Positions 7,895-16,358 of a stretch of 64,000 bases of DNA are shown here, piece after piece. The position numbers and the translations under genes are program-made. Under the pieces are notes generated by a model that had not been told where the DNA came from, did no database searches, and was given only the letters and a program-made list of their open reading frames with translations. Position 1 is the stretch's first letter. Each line of letters begins with the position of its first letter. Source of the DNA: Ignavibacteriales bacterium (GTDB lineage: Bacteria > Bacteroidota > Ignavibacteria > Ignavibacteriales > Ignavibacteriaceae); the NCBI GenBank assembly GCA_020061465.1, contig JAGUYG010000050.1:1-64000 (forward strand), in the 5' to 3' direction.

Positions 7895-9142
7895 ATGAAA
7901 AAGAAAATAGAACTAATCACGTCTGGTGTCTCTTTGGTTGACGGCGCATGGGGTGGATTCTATCGGGGGGGTACCTATCTGATGGTAGGACCGCGTAAGT
8001 CGGGTAGAACATTGCTCGGCTTACAATATGCAATGGAATGTGCCAGACAAAAGGAGGTGTGCTTATACTTTACAAGTATGCGCCCGAAAGATTTGATGAT
8101 CCATGCAGCATCGATCGACTTCGACCTTCAGCACTATATGAATCAGAACCTTATCATAGTCGTTAGGGTTGCTCCTCCTGCAGATTTGTATGAGGTTGGC
8201 AACCCTGATGATTTTCTTGTTGAATACTTAAAGGACATCGTAACGGTAGTAGAGCAATATCAACCGCAAAAAATTGTTTTTGATGAGCTGACACCTTTTG
8301 TGGGATTTGATGACGTTAATCTTTTATACCATGTTTTTCTTCAAACATGCGAAACAATAGAGGAAAGCGGAATTACCAGCTTGTTCATAGTAGGTGAACC
8401 TGCAACGCCGGCTACAAAAGAAATCGTCGATGCTCTTTCAGCAAACGTAACAGGAATGATTTTTCTACAGCGTCCTAAAGATACTGAAGGAAGAACTCAA
8501 GGCGGAAGAATGAGCATTATTCCAAATATCGGTCATACCGAAGGAGAATTTACAGCAAACTACTATATAGAGCCGTATAAAGGAATTGTGGTTGAGCATG
8601 AAGCTTCCATACCGGTTGCCCGGGCTGCTGCAGCTAAACCGGTACGCACGGAAGAAAAATATACCATCCTTGCCAATATGGATTTACCGAAAGAGGACTA
8701 TTCATATTCTAATTTTTACAATGCGAATGATTTTAAGTTAATTCTTAACAATCAAATTGCGCTATTTAAAAGCACCGGACAGGTGTTTACCATTCTTTCG
8801 TTCAAGTTTGATCACACAGCCGAACAAATGGGCTTATTAACATTGAATCAGTTAAAGAATGCAATCAGGCTTTCCACCGATAAGAAAGATAAAATTTGTG
8901 TTATTGAGGATAAGGTTGTAGTGCTGATAACAAAAGAAGATCAACAGGCAATAAAAAATATTATTGCAAAAGTAAAAAGTAATTTACCAGGCGACGATCC
9001 TTCATACATCACTAAGGTAGTGCAGTATATTTCCGTTTATGCAATTAGAGTGGATGAGAAAACGAGGAATGCCGACGAGATGCTGCACGAGCTGTTGTTG
9101 GAAAATGTTTCCGAAAAAAATAGACTTGGATTTTTTAATTAA
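7895..9142 (+). CDS. KaiC-like ATPase paralog with altered Walker A and extra C-terminal domain
   Basis: A close paralog of the preceding protein over residues 1-250. Its P-loop reads GPRKSGRT (32-39): the essential Lys is Arg38, so ATP hydrolysis may be lost or weakened. Walker B (KIVFDE) is kept. After a linker, residues about 270-400 form a second alpha/beta domain (TGQVFTILSFKFDH, then VIEDKVVVLITKED) whose pattern resembles a worn GGDEF or GAF-like fold. No GG(D/E)EF signature remains, so that assignment is tentative. A partner or sensor subunit for the active paralog is a reasonable guess. The next gene begins 12 bases downstream. Confidence 0.78.
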   Translation: MKKKIELITSGVSLVDGAWGGFYRGGTYLMVGPRKSGRTLLGLQYAMECARQKEVCLYFTSMRPKDLMIHAASIDFDLQHYMNQNLIIVVRVAPPADLYEVGNPDDFLVEYLKDIVTVVEQYQPQKIVFDELTPFVGFDDVNLLYHVFLQTCETIEESGITSLFIVGEPATPATKEIVDALSANVTGMIFLQRPKDTEGRTQGGRMSIIPNIGHTEGEFTANYYIEPYKGIVVEHEASIPVARAAAAKPVRTEEKYTILANMDLPKEDYSYSNFYNANDFKLILNNQIALFKSTGQVFTILSFKFDHTAEQMGLLTLNQLKNAIRLSTDKKDKICVIEDKVVVLITKEDQQAIKNIIAKVKSNLPGDDPSYITKVVQYISVYAIRVDEKTRNADEMLHELLLENVSEKNRLGFFN

Positions 9143-9154
9143 AAGAAAGCGGCT

Positions 9155-12010
9155 ATGAAAACTAAATTGATAATTACGGCAATTCTTTTAATTACGTTCG
9201 TATCTGGCTTTACAGCAGCACAAAATTCGGTAACTGCACTTAAGAGTGAAGCACAAAAACAAATGCAGGTCGGAAGATATGGAGAGGCTATCGATTTATT
9301 GAATAGATATGTTTCTGCCAGACCGCAGGAAGCCGCCGGTTTCAATCTAAGAGGGCTGTGTTATGAAAAGCGCGGTCAGTACGAAATGGCTGTCTATGAT
9401 TTCAGATCTGCACGAAAACTCGAACCTACGAACAGAGAAATTAATGAAAACCTAAGCCGGGCGACAAACGATTGGTACAAGCTTCTCTATAATAAGATCG
9501 AAGGTCATCGCAGGGAGATTGCATTAAATCCGAACAAGGCATTGAATTATCTTGAAATAGGAAAATCATACAAGAACTTAGGCGAGTGGGCTTTGGCTGA
9601 GGAATGGTACGATCAATACCTGCTAAGAGAAAAAGCATCACCTGACGAAATTATAAGATATTCGGAAATCCTGGCAAAAAACGGGCATATCGCAAAAGGA
9701 GAACCCATACTTAAAAGATACACGGAAGAATTCCCGACTGATCAAAGGTTGTGGTCGAGGTATGGTTATTTTACTCTATGGCTTGGCAAAAACAAAATAG
9801 CGATAGAGGCATTTGAGAATGCCCTGGAGATAAAACCCTTCTTCAAGGAAGCGATGGATGGATTAGATCAGGCACGCGGAAAAGGGTATATCTATACAGT
9901 TAATGATACTTCGGTAAAACATACTTACGGCATTGCACCAAAACCACCTGTCTATGAGTATGCAATAGACCGTTACTACAGAATACTCCGAAGGAATCCC
10001 GGCGATACAAATTCTCGGTTCAAGCTGGTAGAAGAGCTTGTGAATGCAAATAGATATGAAGAAGCGTATAATCAGCTTCAGATTTTGGCTGAGACTCAAT
10101 CCAGCAATACAAGATTTATCGACCTCTGGCAGAGTGTTACCAAAGCAAGAAATGATTACTATGCCGCACAGATTGATAAATACAAGTCTCGATTGGAATC
10201 CGATCCTTATGACAGGGAAGCCACATTGAAGTTAGCTGAATATTATGCTTATATGAAGGAATACGACACTGCAATGGGCATTCTTCAAAAGTATTTGCAG
10301 ATGAAACCCGAAGATCAAGTTGTTAATTTCCGCCTAGCACAGTACGCACAGTGGAATAAGGACTATGCTTTATCAAAAGAGATTTTAGATGGTTTGCTTT
10401 ATCTTGATCCAAACAAAACCGACTACCAATTGTTAAGAGCTCAAATAGCGGTATGGTCTAATGAAGATCTTGACAAAGCACAAACACTTTTAGAGAGTGT
10501 TCTTAGAAAAGATCCTCAGAATATGCAGGCACTTATTGCACTGGGTATGCTGAATTTCCAGAAGCAGGATTATGTATCGGCTCAAAAATATTTAAGCAGT
10601 GCGAAAAGTATCGATCCGAATGATGCAGATGTGAAGCAGCTTCAATTTAATCTTGATCTTCAAAAAGAAAGAAACCGCGAAGCAGCGTTGTATTCTATAC
10701 TTGAAGAAGCAAGAAAAGAAGTATTTGATGAGAATTGCTCACGAGCAATCGAGCTTTATAATTCTTATCTGACCAAAACCGAAGCTTCGGTAAAAGTTTG
10801 GGAGGAAATAGCTCAAGCTTACGTTTGTGCAAAAAACTATGACAAAGCTGTGCAGATTTATTCAGATTTAATTGAGAAAAACAATAGTTTTGAATTACGC
10901 AGACAGAGGGCGAAGGTTTATTATTGGGCAGGCGATTCGCTCCTTGCACTGCAAGAATTTGAAAAGCTTGTTGCCGAAAATCCCGATGATATTGAATCCA
11001 GAATTTATTTAGGCGATTCATACATGGCAATAAAAGATTACGATAAAGCTTATGAAATTTATGACCGGCTCTTAACCGAGTATCCTTCATCCCAAATTAT
11101 ACAAATGAGAATGGATTGGCTGGGTAAAGGTGAACCCGGCTTAGGCTATCCCGGAGAATTTCCTACATATTTTCTTATAAGTCCGGAAGCCAGTTATTTT
11201 GCAGATAACTTAAAATTCAGGTATGATTTACAGGGATTAAGAGTTGAAGTGGGAATAACAAGCTTTCTCGCTGCCGGTGCTTCGGCATTTCGCGGAGGAA
11301 TTGAAAATGATGCCGACCGCTTAAACTTGAGTGTTTTCAGAGGGCACCTGTACGGCAGGATTAGTAAACTCGTTACAACTTATGGCAGCTTAGGACAAAC
11401 TATTTTCAGCAATAAAGAAAGTTCACCGGTAATTGAAGCAAGTCTTAGAGCAGAAAAGCCGGAAAAATTCTTAGCAGGAATATATTATACTTCAATGGAT
11501 GCCGTCCAAATTCTTTACTCTCCATACCTCGTAACCGAAAGACTGCGGGTTCATGATTTTACGGCTAAAGGTTATTATCACCTTGAAACGGGTCTGTTTT
11601 TATCGGGTAAAAATACATACTTGAATGTTTCGGATGGAAATTCCGGTAACAGTTTCGAGCTTCGAGTAGGCAAAACGTTTGAAAAAGATTTTAGAGCCGG
11701 TTATGAATATTACTATTTGAATTTTAATAACAGATCTACGTTGTATTGGTCACCGGCTAATTACCAATCGCACAGCGGCTGGGCAGAATGGGATATTATA
11801 AGCGATAGAACTTCAGTAATTACTTTCGGAGGTAAACTAGGAATAATTCCTGAAAACAACTATATTCTTCGAGAAATTTTTGGTGCAGCAAGGATAAAAT
11901 TAGTAGAAGGTTTTACAATTCAAGCTAGATTAGCTACCGGAAGCACCGTGCAGCAAAGATTGGGATATAGTTCAACTTCATTCGGTATCGCCGCATTCTG
12001 GACGTTCTAA
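9155..12010 (+). CDS. TPR protein with C-terminal outer-membrane beta-barrel (PgaA/BcsC-like layout)
   Basis: A 951-residue exported protein. A signal peptide ends near residue 22 (FTAAQ). Residues about 25-670 are a run of tetratricopeptide repeats with the usual A/G/Y/A/P spacing (for example YEKRGQYEMAVYDFRSA). Residues about 675-951 are beta-rich with alternating aromatic residues and end in a terminal Phe (FWTF), as in outer-membrane barrels. The TPR-then-barrel layout matches the polysaccharide export porins PgaA, BcsC and PelB, although no close match is claimed. The position between KaiC-like ATPases and a processive glycosyltransferase supports exopolysaccharide export. A strong terminator follows at 12041. 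Confidence 0.83.
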   Translation: MKTKLIITAILLITFVSGFTAAQNSVTALKSEAQKQMQVGRYGEAIDLLNRYVSARPQEAAGFNLRGLCYEKRGQYEMAVYDFRSARKLEPTNREINENLSRATNDWYKLLYNKIEGHRREIALNPNKALNYLEIGKSYKNLGEWALAEEWYDQYLLREKASPDEIIRYSEILAKNGHIAKGEPILKRYTEEFPTDQRLWSRYGYFTLWLGKNKIAIEAFENALEIKPFFKEAMDGLDQARGKGYIYTVNDTSVKHTYGIAPKPPVYEYAIDRYYRILRRNPGDTNSRFKLVEELVNANRYEEAYNQLQILAETQSSNTRFIDLWQSVTKARNDYYAAQIDKYKSRLESDPYDREATLKLAEYYAYMKEYDTAMGILQKYLQMKPEDQVVNFRLAQYAQWNKDYALSKEILDGLLYLDPNKTDYQLLRAQIAVWSNEDLDKAQTLLESVLRKDPQNMQALIALGMLNFQKQDYVSAQKYLSSAKSIDPNDADVKQLQFNLDLQKERNREAALYSILEEARKEVFDENCSRAIELYNSYLTKTEASVKVWEEIAQAYVCAKNYDKAVQIYSDLIEKNNSFELRRQRAKVYYWAGDSLLALQEFEKLVAENPDDIESRIYLGDSYMAIKDYDKAYEIYDRLLTEYPSSQIIQMRMDWLGKGEPGLGYPGEFPTYFLISPEASYFADNLKFRYDLQGLRVEVGITSFLAAGASAFRGGIENDADRLNLSVFRGHLYGRISKLVTTYGSLGQTIFSNKESSPVIEASLRAEKPEKFLAGIYYTSMDAVQILYSPYLVTERLRVHDFTAKGYYHLETGLFLSGKNTYLNVSDGNSGNSFELRVGKTFEKDFRAGYEYYYLNFNNRSTLYWSPANYQSHSGWAEWDIISDRTSVITFGGKLGIIPENNYILREIFGAARIKLVEGFTIQARLATGSTVQQRLGYSSTSFGIAAFWTF

Positions 12011-12040
12011 TTTTTAGTCCCTCGTTTCTTTTATCTCATT

Positions 12041-12075
12041 AAGCGGAAGTGACTCATTACTTCCGCTTTTTTTTT
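12041..12075 (+). terminator. Rho-independent terminator after the TPR-barrel gene
   Basis: A perfect ten-base stem (AAGCGGAAGT at 12041-12050, ACTTCCGCTT at 12059-12068) with an eight-base loop is followed by an uninterrupted T run to 12075. It closes the KaiC-KaiC-TPR transcription unit and separates it from the glycosyltransferase unit. Confidence 0.9.
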
Positions 12076-12229
12076 GACTTAGAAAATCAACCTGCTGTTC
12101 TTGCAAACATAAGTCAGGCTACGCTAATAATCCTGAAATGACTGTTCTTAGAATCCTTCGGAAATACTGGATTTATGAGTGCACCAAATTTCAATTTACT
12201 ATTGGATTTAATTTCACTAATTTATACCA

Positions 12230-12444
12230 AAATTAAGTTGGTCTTAATTTTTCGCGGCTGATATTCTTATCCTGAAATATGAGTTAAACATCAACGGCAT
12301 TAAATAAAAATGGTCTCAATTTTTAATTGATAAAGCAACTGCTTGTTCTAATATGATACATGGAAAAATTTTATCTTATGATAGAACAAGAATAGTGAAA
12401 TAAAACATCATATTTGGGTTATTTCAAGGTGGCATTAAAATTGA
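12230..12444. promoter_or_regulatory. Leader of the glycosyltransferase unit with inverted repeats
   Basis: The 400-base gap ahead of the glycosyltransferase gene holds no gene. An inverted repeat AAATTAAG/CTTAATTT lies at 12230-12250. A longer one, CTTGTTCTA at 12342-12350 and TAGAACAAG at 12382-12390, could be an operator or leader hairpin. At 12430-12444 TGGCAT-N5-TTGA resembles a sigma-54 promoter, except that the -12 GC is GA. An NtrC-type activator is encoded at 31044-32399, but no link is shown. Confidence 0.3.
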
Positions 12445-12475
12445 GTTTATTAGCAAAAAACAAAGATTTATCGAT

Positions 12476-13876
12476 ATGAAAACAGATCAAAAAACAAAAA
12501 AATCTACGCTAATTTTAGATAACTACGAGCCGCTGCCGGCTGCTGAGAATATTGAATCTAAACTTATCAAACGAATTTTAGTGAGCGGAATAATTTCACT
12601 TGTTCTTATACTAATTATTGCATATACCCTTCCGAATACTGTATTGTCGTTTGAATCTCTGCTTGAGTATGCTGTAATAGTGGCTTTGGTAATCTTCCTT
12701 TTTGTTTTGCTTGTTAGATATTTCGCTATACTCGTATTGGCGTATTTGTACATTAACCAATATACATTCAAAGCCGTGAATGGTTATTATCCGTTCGTAT
12801 CGATTATTGTTCCTGTTTACAACGAAGAAAAGGTTGTGGCAGATTCGGTAGGATCTTTACTGAAATTGAACTACTCAAATTATGAAATTATTATAGTTAA
12901 CGATGGTTCAAAAGATAAAACAAAAGAAGTAGCCGAAAAGTTAGTGGGTTATCAAAAAGGAAAATACGGTGACGTGAAAGTTTCGTTAATAAATAAACCT
13001 AACGGAGGAAAATCACGTGCATTAAATGCCGGAATACGTTACTCAAACGCTGAATTTGTACTTTGCATGGACGGCGATTCGCAATTATCTCCCGATTCAA
13101 TTAGAGTGGCTGTGCGACATTTTGTCAATCCCGAAATTGGCGCTGTAGCAGGTAATGTAAAAGTTCTTAATAGAAAAAAATTCTTAACTGATTTGCAGGC
13201 GCTTGAATACATTGAAGGTTTGAATATGGCTCGAAGCGCACAGAGTTATGTAAGAATGGTTAACATAATTCCCGGTCCCATAGGTTTATTCAGAAGGAAA
13301 GCAATTGAAGAAGCGGGATTTTATTCCAGCGATACATTTGCGGAAGATGCCGACTTAACGCTAAAGATACTTGCCAACGGCTGGAAGATATATTATGAAC
13401 CGAACTCGATTTCCTGGACAGAAGCTCCGGCAAAACTGCAGCAATTATTGAAACAACGTTACCGATGGACACGGGGTATTCTCCAATCAATCAGAAAGCA
13501 TAAGAATTTGCTGGTTAATCCTACAATTAACTTTGGCGATACATTCATACTCTGGACAATGTTCTATGAAGTATTGATTTGGCCAACAATGAACATTGCA
13601 GCAAATCTCTTCTTCATAACTGCAGCGCTTGCATTTGGTTTTACACAGCTTCTTTTCTTCTGGTGGGCTGGTTTGGCGCTGTTAGATTTAGTTACAGCTC
13701 TCTATTGCGTTGCAGTAGAGAAAGAGGAATTCAGGTTAGTGGGTTATGCTATAATTTACAGGATGTTTTTTATTCTGGTAATTGATATCTGTAAGGCGAT
13801 GTCAACCATTGAAGAATTTGTGGGAATAAAAATGACCTGGGGAAAATTACAGCGGGTAGGAACGGCAAAGGTATAA
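12476..13876 (+). CDS. Processive family 2 glycosyltransferase (polysaccharide synthase)
   Basis: A membrane-embedded beta-glycan synthase similar in layout to PgaC/IcaA and cellulose or hyaluronan synthases. Two N-terminal membrane segments (about 34-50 and 63-90) precede a GT-A domain with Asp143 (VNDGS), the DxD-type Asp199/Asp201 (MDGDS), the catalytic Glu290-Asp291 (AEDAD) and QRYRW at 327-331. Several C-terminal membrane helices follow. The QxxRW motif marks a processive enzyme. The sugar donor cannot be read from sequence. There is no PilZ domain, so regulation by cyclic di-GMP, if any, must come through partners. It heads a second unit of five or so genes. Confidence 0.88.
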   Translation: MKTDQKTKKSTLILDNYEPLPAAENIESKLIKRILVSGIISLVLILIIAYTLPNTVLSFESLLEYAVIVALVIFLFVLLVRYFAILVLAYLYINQYTFKAVNGYYPFVSIIVPVYNEEKVVADSVGSLLKLNYSNYEIIIVNDGSKDKTKEVAEKLVGYQKGKYGDVKVSLINKPNGGKSRALNAGIRYSNAEFVLCMDGDSQLSPDSIRVAVRHFVNPEIGAVAGNVKVLNRKKFLTDLQALEYIEGLNMARSAQSYVRMVNIIPGPIGLFRRKAIEEAGFYSSDTFAEDADLTLKILANGWKIYYEPNSISWTEAPAKLQQLLKQRYRWTRGILQSIRKHKNLLVNPTINFGDTFILWTMFYEVLIWPTMNIAANLFFITAALAFGFTQLLFFWWAGLALLDLVTALYCVAVEKEEFRLVGYAIIYRMFFILVIDICKAMSTIEEFVGIKMTWGKLQRVGTAKV

Positions 13877-13913
13877 TTTTTAACTAATAATAAATATAAA
13901 CTGAGAGGTTCTC

Positions 13914-14402
13914 ATGGAACTAATTCCGATATTATCAACGATTATTCTGGTTGCAACAATCAGTACTTTTTTCTTAGCAATCGGAGCGTACATCCTTTAT
14001 AAAATAAGGGAAAGAAGAGGACAGGAAGTACCTGCTATTCAACCGGCAACGGTTAGAGCCGAGCTTGTTACTCCTGCAGAGGCTCCTGCCAGAGAATACG
14101 CGCCGCAACCTGCATACTATGAACCGCAGCCCGCACCGGCTGGTTACCAAGCTGAAAGACAGCCGGTATTTGCGCAGCAGCAGGGTCGTCCGGCTCCGGC
14201 ATATATGCAAGGCAGGCAGTTTTCTCAACCCAGGCAGCCCGGCGCGCCAGGTTATACAAGACCGCAAGCTTATCAAGGACCAAGTTTCATTCCTCCACAA
14301 CAGGAAAGAAAGACGGGTGAAACAAAATTCTTTAAATATACTTCTGAAGGCTATGTACCGGCTAAAGAAGATAAACAATCAGGAGCATTAAAGTGGCGGT
14401 AA
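13914..14402 (+). CDS. Small membrane protein with Pro/Gln-rich cytoplasmic or periplasmic tail
   Basis: I do not recognise a family. Residues 5-30 form one membrane helix (ILSTIILVATISTFFLAIGA) followed by basic residues, then a low-complexity tail of about 110 residues rich in Pro, Gln, Ala and Tyr, ending in a short charged segment (ETKFFKYTSEGYVPAKEDK). A purine-rich GAGAGG lies just ahead of the ATG. Its position next to the synthase is like that of PgaD or other small synthase partners, but there is no sequence argument for homology. It overlaps the next gene by ten bases, so the two are probably co-translated. Confidence 0.72.
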   Translation: MELIPILSTIILVATISTFFLAIGAYILYKIRERRGQEVPAIQPATVRAELVTPAEAPAREYAPQPAYYEPQPAPAGYQAERQPVFAQQQGRPAPAYMQGRQFSQPRQPGAPGYTRPQAYQGPSFIPPQQERKTGETKFFKYTSEGYVPAKEDKQSGALKWR

Positions 14403-16318
14403 ACAATCGAATGGGAGCCCAGAGGAACATATCTCCTTATAGGAGCAGCGTTAATCATTTTACGATTTTCGTAACGGGTATGATCATTCTTATAGGTGCT
14501 ATCATCGTTTATTTGTTTGTTCTGCGCGGTATATTCGGAAAGTTTAATCCTGGAGATTTAATTCCTAGTTCCAGTGTAGTTAAAAGCGTTGTTGAGGGCG
14601 GAGAACCGACTATCGGGATACTCTATTCAAAATATACCGAGAATATGTTTGCCGAAGGTAGTACATGGTTAAATGACAATATTACCACATGGAAAAAATT
14701 TCTAGATAATTCCAAGCTGCGTTATGACATAATTTCCGATGCCGATATCGAATTAGGCAGGCATATCAAATATCAAATGCTGGTACTGCCTGGCTCAAGA
14801 TCGCTTAGTGATAAAGAAATATCACAGCTAAAAAAATATATCGATAGAGGCGGAAGTGTTTTTGCTACCAGCGGTATTGCTTCATACTCCAGCGACGGTA
14901 AATGGAGGGGCTGGGAATTTATATCGCAAGTATTCGGGCTTGAATTTAGTAAAGAAATCGAAAATGATGATATTACAAAAATTCATACCTTAAGAGGCGG
15001 GCTTCCCCTTACTGCAAATATTCCCACCGGCTTTCCGCTTAAGGTTGCCACGTGGGATAGACCAATGTCAGTTAAAGTCTTAGACCCCCGTACAACACAA
15101 GTAAGTTTCTGGTACAACTACCGGTTGGAAGATGGGTTAGTTAGAGAGGAAGTGAAGAAAAGCGCAGGTATTGTGTACGGTACGTATAACAAAGGCAGGT
15201 TTGTATGGATGGGATTTGAGATCAACTCTGTTATTGGAGTGCAGGAAGATTATGTTTACTTTGAAAAATTATTCAATAACTGTATCAACTGGCTCACATA
15301 CGGACCCGTTGCATATATTAAAGACTGGCCAACCGGATTCAGGGCTGCAGCCATGATTGCTCCAACATTAAAGGAAGATGTTGAAAATGTTAATTATTTA
15401 TTAGATGTTCTGCGGTCTGAACGGGCTCCGGTCACATTCTTCGTTTCACCGCTTGAAGCAGAAGCCAGACCAAATTTAATTAAATCGCTCTCAAGATATG
15501 GCGAGGTTGCCGCTATAGTTGATGTAGGGTACTTAACATCGGTTAACGATACCGTTAATCAGCTTGATGATTATGATATACAATATGATAAACTGGCTAA
15601 TGCCAGATCAGCTATCGAAAAAGCCACCGGCGCTAAAACCTTTGGCAGCATTCCTTACTACGGATTATTTGATCCGAACACAATAAAAGCGGCAATCGAT
15701 GCAGGCTATAAATATGTGTTAACTGATTCTTTAACTGACAGGTCAGTGCCAAAAACAATTATACGGGGTGAAAATAGAATAATAACAATGACAAAAACTG
15801 CGCGGGATGATTATGAGGTTATCCGCGATTTTGGCTTAACCGCTCCAGAATTTCAGTTTTATACTTATCAGGAAGATATTGATAGAGTATTGTTTGAAGG
15901 AGGCATGTATATATTTAAGTTCCATACTGACTATCAATGCCAGCCCGCCAATGTGAATGTTGTACGGGATGTTATACGAGACCTTAAGAAAAAGGGATTC
16001 TGGATTGCTACCGGTACCGAAATACAAGAATGGTTTGCAAAGAAAGACTATATCGAGATGAGAACGGAAAAAAGAGGAGAAACACGTGTTGCTCTCATCG
16101 TGTCCAATCCCGGTGTTAAAACCATTAATCAATTGGTTGTTGAAGTTGACTTGAACGATCCTGCCCGTAATATTATGTTAAATACTGAAATTATCGGTAC
16201 AAAGCCTGCAAGATTTGAACATAAAGAAGGAAGCAAGGTTCTTTTTCTTCATATCGACGACCTAAAACCAAAAGAATCGCGCACCTATTATATAGATTAT
16301 GATAAACCAAATGCTTAG
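14393..16318 (+). CDS. Membrane-anchored deacetylase-like protein lacking catalytic motifs
   Basis: GTG start overlapping the previous gene. One N-terminal membrane helix (about 25-48) is followed by a flavodoxin- or amidotransferase-like domain (about 70-290; YQMLVLPGSRSLSDKE, then IDRGGSVFATSG). A polysaccharide-deacetylase-like barrel follows (about 310-530; APVTFFVSPLEAEARP, IPYYGLFDPNTIKAAI). The metal-binding Asp-Asp and His-x3-His motifs expected in active NodB-type deacetylases are absent. A C-terminal beta-sandwich (about 545-640) ends the protein. It resembles a pseudo-enzyme PgaB or PelA partner. A paralog follows 40 bases downstream. Confidence 0.75.
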   Translation: MAVNNRMGAQRNISPYRSSVNHFTIFVTGMIILIGAIIVYLFVLRGIFGKFNPGDLIPSSSVVKSVVEGGEPTIGILYSKYTENMFAEGSTWLNDNITTWKKFLDNSKLRYDIISDADIELGRHIKYQMLVLPGSRSLSDKEISQLKKYIDRGGSVFATSGIASYSSDGKWRGWEFISQVFGLEFSKEIENDDITKIHTLRGGLPLTANIPTGFPLKVATWDRPMSVKVLDPRTTQVSFWYNYRLEDGLVREEVKKSAGIVYGTYNKGRFVWMGFEINSVIGVQEDYVYFEKLFNNCINWLTYGPVAYIKDWPTGFRAAAMIAPTLKEDVENVNYLLDVLRSERAPVTFFVSPLEAEARPNLIKSLSRYGEVAAIVDVGYLTSVNDTVNQLDDYDIQYDKLANARSAIEKATGAKTFGSIPYYGLFDPNTIKAAIDAGYKYVLTDSLTDRSVPKTIIRGENRIITMTKTARDDYEVIRDFGLTAPEFQFYTYQEDIDRVLFEGGMYIFKFHTDYQCQPANVNVVRDVIRDLKKKGFWIATGTEIQEWFAKKDYIEMRTEKRGETRVALIVSNPGVKTINQLVVEVDLNDPARNIMLNTEIIGTKPARFEHKEGSKVLFLHIDDLKPKESRTYYIDYDKPNA

Positions 16319-16358
16319 TCGAAAAAAGATTATCGAATTAATTTTTTCGGAATAATTA

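Noticed and set aside
10695-11090. 131-codon minus-strand frame inside the TPR-barrel gene
   Set aside because: It lies wholly inside a strong coding gene in another frame, and its product has no recognisable domain.
13974-14378. Minus-strand 134-codon and plus-strand 108-codon frames over the Pro/Gln-rich gene
   Set aside because: They arise from the repetitive codon use of the membrane protein gene; the in-frame gene has a good start, membrane helix and operon spacing.
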